From JASEJA01 sp038872535 (GTDB taxonomy: Archaea > Thermoproteota > Bathyarchaeia > Bathyarchaeales > Bathycorpusculaceae), in assembly GCA_038872535.1 (NCBI GenBank), contig JAVZJY010000002.1:1-64000 (forward strand): a stretch of DNA of 64,000 nt, given 5' to 3'. Within the stretch, counting starts at the first letter, position 1; each line of letters opens with the position of its first letter. Shown piece by piece: positions 54,754-61,922 of the stretch. Made by a program: the position numbers and the translations under genes. The notes beneath the pieces were generated by a model that was not told where the DNA came from, did not search any database, and worked only from the letters and a program-made list of their open reading frames with translations.

Positions 54754-55557
54754 ATGAAGGGAAAATTATTGAACAGAATAATTGTTTGCCTCAAACAAGC
54801 AATTGACGTTTCACAGTTAAAAGTTGACCCAGCAACAAGACAGTTAATAACGGCTGGTGCAGCCAAAAAAATAAGCGACTTTGACAAAAACGCCTTAGAA
54901 GAAGCTATAAGGATTAAGGAGAAAATTGGCAATATTGAAATATTAACGGTAACAGTCACATCAGAAGATGCCAAAACTGTTCTGCGAGAAGCCCTCGCCA
55001 TGGGAGCAGACAAGGCTTACATGGTCAGCGACCCAAACTTTAAAGATATAGACACTTCAGGCACAGCCTACATCCTATCAGAAGCCATCAAAAAAATCGG
55101 AGACTTCGACTTGATATTATGCGGCGAAACATCCTTGGATAGCTTTTCAGGGCTTGTCAGTTCAAGATTGGCGGAGCTTTTGGGATTAGCGCATTTAAGT
55201 TCTGTTAGAAAAATTTCTGTGGAAAGTGATGCGGTTATTGCGGAAAGAGCCCTTGAAGATGCAATTGAAACTGTAAAAGTGAAAATGCCAGCTTTAATAT
55301 CTGTTACACGAGAAATAAACCAGCCGAGAATTCCATCGCTTATGATGATAATGAAAGCTTCAAAAAAGGAAATAATAACATGGACAGCCGCAGACTTGAA
55401 CCTTCAAAAAGAGAAGCTTGATACAAAAATTGAAGTAATGGAAGTTTTGGCTCCAAAAACGGAACGAAAAAGAGTGAAAATAACTGGCGAAACAGCGCAA
55501 GAGATTGCCGATAAACTGGTTAAGGCTTTGGTTGAGGAAGGCGTTGTTGGAAGGTGA
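54754..55557 (+). CDS. etfB: Electron transfer flavoprotein beta subunit
   Basis: The 267-aa subunit has the conserved IIVCLKQAIDVSQL, ISDFDKNALEEAIRIKE, and MGADKAYMVSDP segments and the AMP-site region LILCGETSLDSFSGLVSSRLAELLG. It accepts electrons from acyl-CoA and other flavin dehydrogenases. It starts 141 nt from the divergent L-2-hydroxyglutarate dehydrogenase-like gene and overlaps etfA. Confidence 0.95.
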   Translation: MKGKLLNRIIVCLKQAIDVSQLKVDPATRQLITAGAAKKISDFDKNALEEAIRIKEKIGNIEILTVTVTSEDAKTVLREALAMGADKAYMVSDPNFKDIDTSGTAYILSEAIKKIGDFDLILCGETSLDSFSGLVSSRLAELLGLAHLSSVRKISVESDAVIAERALEDAIETVKVKMPALISVTREINQPRIPSLMMIMKASKKEIITWTAADLNLQKEKLDTKIEVMEVLAPKTERKRVKITGETAQEIADKLVKALVEEGVVGR

Positions 55558-55562
55558 AAGAC

Positions 55563-56513
55563 ATGATTCTAGTTTATTCTGAAAAGCACGATTTGACTTT
55601 AGAGATGCTTGCGAAAGGAAGAGAAATGGCAGACAAGCTGCAAAAAGAGTTGGCGGCTGTTGTGATTGGATATGGTGTTCAAGAAAGGGCAAAGGATCTA
55701 ATAAATTATGGAGCGGACAAAGTTTTCATAGTGGACAATCAAGCCTTAACCAATTTTCAAACAGAACCATACCTCAACATTCTGCACGGTTTAGTGTTAA
55801 ACCTTAAACCAGAAATAGTGTTAATTGGCTCCACAAGAAACGGAAAACCCCTCGCAGCCAGACTTGCAACTCGCCTCCAAACCGGATGCATCCCCGACTG
55901 TAACAGGTTAAGCGTTGACGAACATGGAAGGCTAATAGGCGAAAGAATAACATACGGCGGAAACGCCACTGCAAAAATAACCTTCAAAACAAAACCCCAA
56001 ATAGCAACAATACCCCAAAGAACGTTTGAAAAGCCTCAGCCAACAAACCGCAGCGGACAAATAATAAGTTTTGATGCAAAAATTGAAGCGCCAAAAGCAG
56101 AAATTATTGAAACGAAGCCACTTGAAGTTTCCACGGTAAGAATTGAAGATGCAGACGTAATAGTTAGTTGCGGAAGAGGATTAGAAAAGAAAGAAGACAC
56201 TACCTTGCTAGAAGAGTTGGCGAAAATTCTGAACGGGCAAGTCGGAAACACAAGACCTTTGGCAGAAGACAGAAAATGGTTCACAGAGTGGGTTGGATTG
56301 TCTGGACATAAAGTTAAGCCGAAACTTTACATTGCATGCGGAATTTCTGGCGTGATACAGCATGTGGCTGGAATCCGAGACGCAAAGGTAATAGTGGCTA
56401 TTAACAAGGATGAGAATGCGCCAATATTTGAAGTTGCAGATTATGGCGTTGTAGGCGACTTATACCAAATACTACCAGCATTAAAAGAAGCATTAAAGAA
56501 ACAATTGAGCTGA
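55563..56513 (+). CDS. etfA: Electron transfer flavoprotein alpha subunit
   Basis: The 316-aa subunit carries FAD-binding signatures: EIVLIGSTRNGKPLAARLATRLQTGCIPDC, DVIVSCGRGLEKKE, NTRPLAEDRKWF and the C-terminal LYIACGISGVIQHVAGIRDAKVIVAINKDENAPIFEVADYGVVGD. The ATG at 55563 follows AGGTGA; a GTG at 55554 overlaps the etfB stop. No adjacent ETF-quinone oxidoreductase is seen. The acyl-CoA dehydrogenase at 59282 is a candidate partner. Confidence 0.94.
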   Translation: MILVYSEKHDLTLEMLAKGREMADKLQKELAAVVIGYGVQERAKDLINYGADKVFIVDNQALTNFQTEPYLNILHGLVLNLKPEIVLIGSTRNGKPLAARLATRLQTGCIPDCNRLSVDEHGRLIGERITYGGNATAKITFKTKPQIATIPQRTFEKPQPTNRSGQIISFDAKIEAPKAEIIETKPLEVSTVRIEDADVIVSCGRGLEKKEDTTLLEELAKILNGQVGNTRPLAEDRKWFTEWVGLSGHKVKPKLYIACGISGVIQHVAGIRDAKVIVAINKDENAPIFEVADYGVVGDLYQILPALKEALKKQLS

Positions 56514-56551
56514 AAACAACATATTTTTGGTGCAAAAACAACCAATACAGA

Positions 56552-56572
56552 CCCTACCCTCTAGGTTTTCAG
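56552..56572 (+). repeat. Single copy of block A upstream of the ThaI-like gene
   Basis: CCCTACCCTCTAGG followed by TTTTCAG; it matches 39759-39779 (minus strand) at 20 of 21 positions. It lies about 150-175 nt before the block B promoter of the same gene, in the same order and orientation as at udg. Confidence 0.6.
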
Positions 56573-56725
56573 GTGGTGTAATAATACTAAAAATTTAAGA
56601 ATATTTTGTTTTATATGTTGTACTAACGTCAATTTTATGATTTGTTGCCTTGTTAGATTAGATAGTCACCTATAGATTTTCGAGTTTTAAACTCTAATAT
56701 TAAACGCTTAGAATCTTTTAGAGAA

Positions 56726-56755
56726 GTTGCAATTATCGCAAAATATATGTAGAGA
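56726..56755 (+). promoter_or_regulatory. Shared promoter block B upstream of the ThaI-like gene
   Basis: GTTGCAATTATCGC then AAAATATATGTAGAGA, 28 of 30 identical to the block at 39625-39654. The TATA-like ATATAT centred near 56743 predicts transcription start near 56770, which coincides with an internal ATG (MAGRHK) of the restriction gene, suggesting a leaderless transcript. Confidence 0.55.
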
Positions 56756-56760
56756 ATTAA

Positions 56761-57414
56761 ATGACGCATATGGCGGGAAGACACAAGATGCCAAGTCGCT
56801 TAATTGAAATATTCGACGATAGAAATCTTGTAAATAAAATCGTAAAGCGTTTACCTTATCTATTTCAGCTTGCCGAATTAGAAAGTTCTAGAGCTGGAAA
56901 AGTTGGAATGGAAGTTGGCTCGCTTCGAGAAAAAATTTTGACTGCACTATTGATTTATAAGTTCGGAGAGAAAAACGTAGAGACAGATATTCCTATAACT
57001 GAACCCGAAGTTGACGTACGGTTATTTGGATATCCAATTTCTATTAAAACTATTACAGGGATGGGAGGGGTTAAATTTTCCTGGACCGTTGATGCCCAGA
57101 AGGCAAGAGAATTTATGGAGACTTACGTCCCTAAAACTGATGTTTTACTTGTTCAAATTAAATGGAATAAGAAAGGCACCTTCTCGCATATACCTCTTGA
57201 AGTTCAACAAAGAATCTTTCGAGCCATGGGTCGAGAGAGATATTTTAAGCTTCCAAAACCGGGAACAAATCCTCGTGGAGTGGAAATAAGTAAAGATGCA
57301 CTTTTAAAGTTACTCGAAGACAAAGATACTAAGAAAATCGAGATTTTTTGGCAACGTTCAGTAATAGAATATAAACCTTACCAAAGATGGGTAGATTATT
57401 GGAAAGAGAGCTAA
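56761..57414 (+). CDS. ThaI-like type II restriction endonuclease
   Basis: The 217-aa protein, from memory, matches the ThaI family (CGCG-specific in Thermoplasma). The segment LESSRAGKVGMEVGSLREKILTALLIYKFGEKNVETDIPITEPEVDVRLFGYPISIKT contains a PD-(D/E)xK-type core: D in VDVRL and K in ISIKT. The C-terminal VIEYKPYQRWVDYWKE is typical too. Internal ATGs at 56770 and 56788 are also possible starts. The 3' end overlaps the methyltransferase gene tail to tail by 4 nt, forming a restriction-modification pair. Recognition site not proven. Confidence 0.72.
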   Translation: MTHMAGRHKMPSRLIEIFDDRNLVNKIVKRLPYLFQLAELESSRAGKVGMEVGSLREKILTALLIYKFGEKNVETDIPITEPEVDVRLFGYPISIKTITGMGGVKFSWTVDAQKAREFMETYVPKTDVLLVQIKWNKKGTFSHIPLEVQQRIFRAMGRERYFKLPKPGTNPRGVEISKDALLKLLEDKDTKKIEIFWQRSVIEYKPYQRWVDYWKES

Positions 57415-58619
57415 CTTAAAAATTCCGCTAATTTAATTTGAGACTGTTTCTTTAAGAAATCTTTGATTCTCTTTTCAGCTAACGCTACGTACTCTGGTTC
57501 TACATCGTAACCCACGTAATATCTGTTCGTTTGAAGAGCTGCTATTGCTGTGGTTCCGCTGCCCATAAACGGGTCTAAGACAACTTCTCCCTCAAAAGTG
57601 TAAAGTTTGATAAGCCTTAAAGGTAACTCAACTGGAAATGGAGCAGGATGACCAACTCTAGTAGCGGATTCTGCAGCGAAGGTCCATACACTTTTGGTCC
57701 ACTCTAAGAACTCCTCTTGAGTAATGGTGCTTTTTCTTCCTTTTGGGTTGTGTCGACTAAATGTCTCTTTCGAAAAAATCAATATGTATTCATGAACATC
57801 TCTTAAGGTAGGGTTACTTGGCGAACACCAACTCCCCCATGCAGTAGAAGCTGCTGCGCTTGAGCCCTTATCCCAAATTATCTCCCCTCTCATAAGAAAG
57901 CCAATGTCTAACATGCTTTGAACCACAAAAACATCTAGGGGTATGTACGGTTTTCTGCCTAAGTTAGCAACATTAATGCAAGCTCTGCCTCCAGGAACTA
58001 GAACTCTGTATGTTTCCCTGAACACCCTTGATAGTAAACTTCTGTACTCATCTAACGTGAGTCCCTTGTCATATTCTTTTCCAACATTGTATGGAGGTGA
58101 AGTTACCATTAAATGGACGCTGTTATCTGGTAATTCCTCCATGTTTTCGCTGCTTTTGCAAAAAATCTTATTCAGAAATTCTTTGTTAATTTCGTTCTCA
58201 AAGTATATCACTTTCTCTTTTTCTTTAGGCAAGCCTTCATATAACCTACTATTGTAAAACTTTGATGAGTCGTGACCAAATCTTCCAGGGGATCCGAAAG
58301 AGCTTGTTTCAGTTCCTTCTTTACGACCTTTACTTTGTTTTATTTTTCTATTTTCCTTTCTCGTTTCATGTGAACCTTCAAGTAGACTCACCTGAAATCC
58401 TTCATTATTTTTGATTAATTGTATTCGGCTACCTGGGTAGAATTTTCCTTTTAGAAAGGAAGACCAGAGTCTACCGTATTTGTCAATTCTCGCTGGGTTA
58501 TTATTGAGTGATGTAGTACATGGTAGTGGGGTGTCCCCCAGCAATTCAGATATGTTTTCTGTGGGAATCTGAATAAATCCCCGAAGGGCTTCCATCTTTT
58601 TAAGAATCTTACTTACCAT
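57411..58619 (-). CDS. DNA methyltransferase, beta-class N4-cytosine/N6-adenine type
   Basis: The 402-aa protein has motif IV TSPPYNVGKEYDKG before motif I DPFMGSGTTAIAALQTNRYYVGYD, the beta-class (motif IV first) order. HPAPFPVELPLRLIKLYTFEGE lies between them. The first about 165 residues have no methyltransferase motif and contain a basic, low-complexity stretch (HETRKENRKIKQSKGRKEGTE). They may be a recognition or DNA-contact domain. Together with the convergent ThaI-like gene it forms a type II system, although convergence with no shared promoter is less common. Confidence 0.85.
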   Translation of the reverse strand: MVSKILKKMEALRGFIQIPTENISELLGDTPLPCTTSLNNNPARIDKYGRLWSSFLKGKFYPGSRIQLIKNNEGFQVSLLEGSHETRKENRKIKQSKGRKEGTETSSFGSPGRFGHDSSKFYNSRLYEGLPKEKEKVIYFENEINKEFLNKIFCKSSENMEELPDNSVHLMVTSPPYNVGKEYDKGLTLDEYRSLLSRVFRETYRVLVPGGRACINVANLGRKPYIPLDVFVVQSMLDIGFLMRGEIIWDKGSSAAASTAWGSWCSPSNPTLRDVHEYILIFSKETFSRHNPKGRKSTITQEEFLEWTKSVWTFAAESATRVGHPAPFPVELPLRLIKLYTFEGEVVLDPFMGSGTTAIAALQTNRYYVGYDVEPEYVALAEKRIKDFLKKQSQIKLAEFLS

Positions 58620-58762
58620 TCTTCTTCCCTCTAAATATCTATTTACCCTATCTATGAATTTTTCTATTTTGAAAATAATTCAGTAGTTTAACTTGCACCC
58701 AATCCTCCTCAAGTTTTCACTAAAGTAGATTAAATAAATGGGTTGTTATTTTGTGATAGTTT

Positions 58763-59281
58763 ATGATATCTAAAGATGAAGCCTTGAGGCTTGTTAAAGG
58801 TACAAGTAAGTATTCTCATGCTTTGATGGTTTCTTGCATGATGAAGGAGTTGGCGAAGGCATTAAATGAAAATGAAAAAGAGTGGATGTTGGTTGGGCTC
58901 TTACATGATTTAGATTATGATGAGGTTAAAGATGATATGAGAATGCATGGTGTTGTTGCTGCTGAAATGTTGAGAGGGAAGTTGTCTGAAAAATGTCTTT
59001 ATGCAATTAAAGCTCATGATTACAGAAGTGGAATTAAACCCATAAGTAAGCTTGACAAGGCATTGATAGCAACAGATTCCTTAGCAAGTCTAATTGAGAG
59101 AGTGGGAATGGAAACTGGAGAATTAAATGTGAAAAAGTTGCGAGCAGAGCTTGAAAATATTTCCGTCAGCAACCCATGGTACAAAACTAATGTGCTTAAA
59201 TGTGAAGAATTTGGGCTAAATGTAGATGAATTCTTACGGTTATGCTTAAATTCCATAAAGAAAAGAGAATGTGATAGTTGA
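58763..59281 (+). CDS. HD-domain phosphohydrolase
   Basis: The 172-aa protein has the HD pattern: H in YSHALMVSCMMKELA, then the HD pair in MLVGLLHDLDYDEVKDD and the late histidine-aspartate in YAIKAHDYRSGIK. It is a small metal-dependent phosphohydrolase with unknown substrate. It starts 143 nt after the divergent methyltransferase gene, and its stop abuts the acyl-CoA dehydrogenase stop. Confidence 0.85.
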   Translation: MISKDEALRLVKGTSKYSHALMVSCMMKELAKALNENEKEWMLVGLLHDLDYDEVKDDMRMHGVVAAEMLRGKLSEKCLYAIKAHDYRSGIKPISKLDKALIATDSLASLIERVGMETGELNVKKLRAELENISVSNPWYKTNVLKCEEFGLNVDEFLRLCLNSIKKRECDS

Positions 59282-60474
59282 TTATTTGTAGGGTATGTAT
59301 TCTTTGCCTAAGAGTTCTCTGGCTATGACTATTCTTTGGATGTTTGTGGCTCCTTCGGCTCCGACGCAGTAGGACATTATTCCGCGCAACCCCATTTCTA
59401 GTGGGCATTCCTTGGTGTAGCCGTAGGCGCCAAGCCAAATCATCGCATGTTTGAAAACGTCAAAGGCGAAATGCGGCGCCATCAATTTACAAGCAGCAAT
59501 CATTCTGCTCACTTCTAAGGGTGAGAATTTGCCTTCTTTGTAGCGTTTGTCTTGCATCCAAGCCGTGCGATAAGTAAGTGAACGCAAAGCCTCAAGTTGC
59601 GCCCAATCATCCGCCAATTCAAACTGTATTCCCTCAAATTTTCCTATGGGTCTGCCGAAAGCCTTCCGCTCTTTGATGTATTCCATTCCAATGTCAAGCG
59701 CTCTTCTCGCAGCGCCAATGCAGACTGCTGCTATCAATNNNNNNNNNNNNNNNNNNNNNNNNNNNNNNNNNNNNNNNNNNNNNNNNNNNNNNNNNNNNNN
59801 NNNNNNNNNNNNNNNNNNNNNNNNNNNNNNNNNCTTCCCATGTCATCAAAGCGTTTGTTAATTTCAACCCCAGAAGCATTTATTGGTAAGTAAAAGCCCG
59901 TCATTCCTCGATGGGGGGCTTCTGGAGGTGCAGGCGAAGTTCTGGCAACGACAAAGTAGCCTCCGCCAAGTTTTTTGGCTTCTTCAGTTCCGCTAATATA
60001 CATTTTCTCTCCATTCAAAACCCAATCATTTCCTTCCTTACGGGCTGTAGATTTGAAGGCAGCAACATCAGAGCCACCGCCAGACTCTGTGGAGGCTATG
60101 CCAATGAAGGCTTCGCCTTTTATGGCTGGATGGATAACTGCTTCACGAACTTTTTCTGTGCAGTATCTGTCAACAACAAAGCCCCAGGAAGATTCCACAA
60201 GCCAAAGCACTGGAATGGCAATACTAATGTCGGCATAACCCAACTCTTCTCCAGCAATACAAGCAGTAACCCAGTCAGCGCCTGTTCCGCCATGCTCCTG
60301 CGGCGCAGTCATGACAAGCAAGCCTAAGTCAGCCATGCCCCTCAAAATTTCTCTGGGAATTTCGCCTTTACTATCCATCTCTCTAATTTTCTCAAGGGGC
60401 AAATTTTTTTCGCACCATTCTTTTAATGCTTTGCGGAAAAGCTCTTGTTCCTCTGTGAAACTGAAATCAACCAT
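59282..60474 (-). CDS. Acyl-CoA dehydrogenase, interrupted by a real sequence gap
   Basis: The flavoenzyme oxidises acyl-CoA to enoyl-CoA. The N-terminal part has DFSFTEEQELFRKALKEWCEKNLP, GYADISIAIPVLWLVESSWG and EKMYISGTEEAKKLGG. The C-terminal part has RRALDIGMEYIKERKAFGRPIGKFEGIQF and EGATNIQRIVIARELLG, which holds the catalytic glutamate region. Ns at 59739-59833 split the gene. There is no flanking duplication, so bases are genuinely missing. The two coding parts total 1098 nt, a multiple of 3, so the real gap must also be a multiple of 3; 95 Ns is not. About 40-45 residues are probably missing. Confidence 0.9.
59739..59833. other. Real assembly gap in the acyl-CoA dehydrogenase
   Basis: Unlike the other three gaps, the sequence on the two sides does not repeat. 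The N count is 95, but frame arithmetic needs a length divisible by three, so N number is a placeholder. Confidence 0.8.
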
Positions 60475-60530
60475 TTTTTCACCTTGAAAACTTCTATTTT
60501 TAAACTTGGAATATAAAAGTTGTTTAGCGT

Positions 60531-61406
60531 TTAAGGTGAAAATTTCATTAAAAGCTGCTCAACAGGACTTTGGTTAAGATGCAAACCAAGTTTTTCCACT
60601 TCAACATTTAAGGCTAAACCAAGCAGCTGCGTATAATAAATTACTGGAAGACTGGCTTTTGCTCCAACAGTTGCCGCTGCATCCTTCTGCCTAAAATCAA
60701 ACATCAAACCACAATCTGGACAAGAAATAACCAAACCGTCAACACCCAAATCTTGTAAGGCTTTAATTTTAGCGCCAGCAAGAGAAAGAGCAGAACTGGG
60801 ATGACTATACATTAAAGGCGCACCACAACAATCTAGTTTTTCAGCGTAATCCACTTTTTTCGCTCCAAGAACCTCCACTAACTCATCAAGTTTTCGGGGA
60901 TTCTCCGCATCATCAACCCTTCCAAGGTCACTGTAACGAATGATTTGGCAACCAACATGTGTTGCCAACCGCAAATTTTTAAGAGATTTTTGCGTTGCTT
61001 TTTTAATAGAATCTAAACCAACAAAGTCGTGCAAGAAGTCGATTACATGCCAAATTTTAATGTTAGAGTTATATTCTAATCCTTCTTCCCTCAGCAAACC
61101 TTTTATTTTCGCATCAAAATCTTTATTTTTATTCACAACATTTTTTGCTTCCGAAATAGCAAAGTGACAACGATTGCATGGCACAAGCAAACCATCTAAA
61201 CCCGTCGCGTTTGCTAGGGCTAAAACTCTCATAGCTAAATAGTTTGCTGCGGAATCTTTTACACTTTTTATCGGGTCTCCACAACAATTAGCTTCAGATA
61301 AATCTACAAGTTCTACGTTTAGTTTTTGGAAAACTTCTCGAACAGACATTTCATAAGCATACTGACTTGTTAATATGCGACAACCCCAAAAAACAGCAAG
61401 TTTCAC
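60531..61406 (-). CDS. hdrB: Heterodisulfide reductase subunit B-like
   Basis: The 291-aa protein has two CCG domains: VFWGCRIL then ANCCGDPIK and PCNRCHF, and THVGCQIIRY then LDCCGAPLMY and SCPDCGLMF. These cysteines coordinate the noncubane [4Fe-4S] clusters of HdrB. Both domains are complete. It starts immediately after the HdrC stop. In methanogens the protein reduces the CoM-CoB heterodisulfide; in an acyl-CoA-linked cluster another disulfide or acceptor is possible. Confidence 0.92.
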   Translation of the reverse strand: MKLAVFWGCRILTSQYAYEMSVREVFQKLNVELVDLSEANCCGDPIKSVKDSAANYLAMRVLALANATGLDGLLVPCNRCHFAISEAKNVVNKNKDFDAKIKGLLREEGLEYNSNIKIWHVIDFLHDFVGLDSIKKATQKSLKNLRLATHVGCQIIRYSDLGRVDDAENPRKLDELVEVLGAKKVDYAEKLDCCGAPLMYSHPSSALSLAGAKIKALQDLGVDGLVISCPDCGLMFDFRQKDAAATVGAKASLPVIYYTQLLGLALNVEVEKLGLHLNQSPVEQLLMKFSP

Positions 61407-61922
61407 CTATTTTTCCTCCATAATTTTCATAAATACTGCCTGAAAACTCTCACTTGGGAAGTTGATTTTTGGCAATCTTAGACTTTTACGATCAAAAACT
61501 TCCATCTTCTTTGTAGTAACCTCTTGAGGTGCTTCAGCCAAGCCGGTTTCGAGAATTCTTGAGAAAGCTTTCAAGTATTCTTCGGGTACTTGCGCTTCCT
61601 TTTCAACAGCCATGTTTCTAAGAACCATTATTGCGTGGTATGGTGAGGCTTTTTGTGGGCACCTTTGTGCACACTTTAGGCATGTTACACAAGTCCAAAT
61701 TATTTCTGATGATGCCAATTCATCCACAAAACCAAGGTTGACAAGTTTAACTATTTCATGAGGCTTCAATTCCAAAAGTTTTAATGCTGTGCATCCGCTG
61801 GTGCATTTTAAACATTGAAAACAGTTAATGAGTTCTCTGTTGCCAAGCTTTGACAAAAATTTTTCTCGGGCTTCTATGTTAGGTTTTGCCATGGACATTA
61901 AATCTGTTAAACCCATACTCAT
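61407..61922 (-). CDS. hdrC: Heterodisulfide reductase subunit C-like
   Basis: The 171-aa subunit has two [4Fe-4S] motifs: NCFQCLKCTSGC and TCVTCLKCAQRCPQ, the standard CxxCxxCxxxC(P) pair of HdrC, in an otherwise helical protein. It overlaps hdrA by ATGA and abuts hdrB. It would bridge electrons between HdrA and HdrB. Confidence 0.92.
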   Translation of the reverse strand: MSMGLTDLMSMAKPNIEAREKFLSKLGNRELINCFQCLKCTSGCTALKLLELKPHEIVKLVNLGFVDELASSEIIWTCVTCLKCAQRCPQKASPYHAIMVLRNMAVEKEAQVPEEYLKAFSRILETGLAEAPQEVTTKKMEVFDRKSLRLPKINFPSESFQAVFMKIMEEK

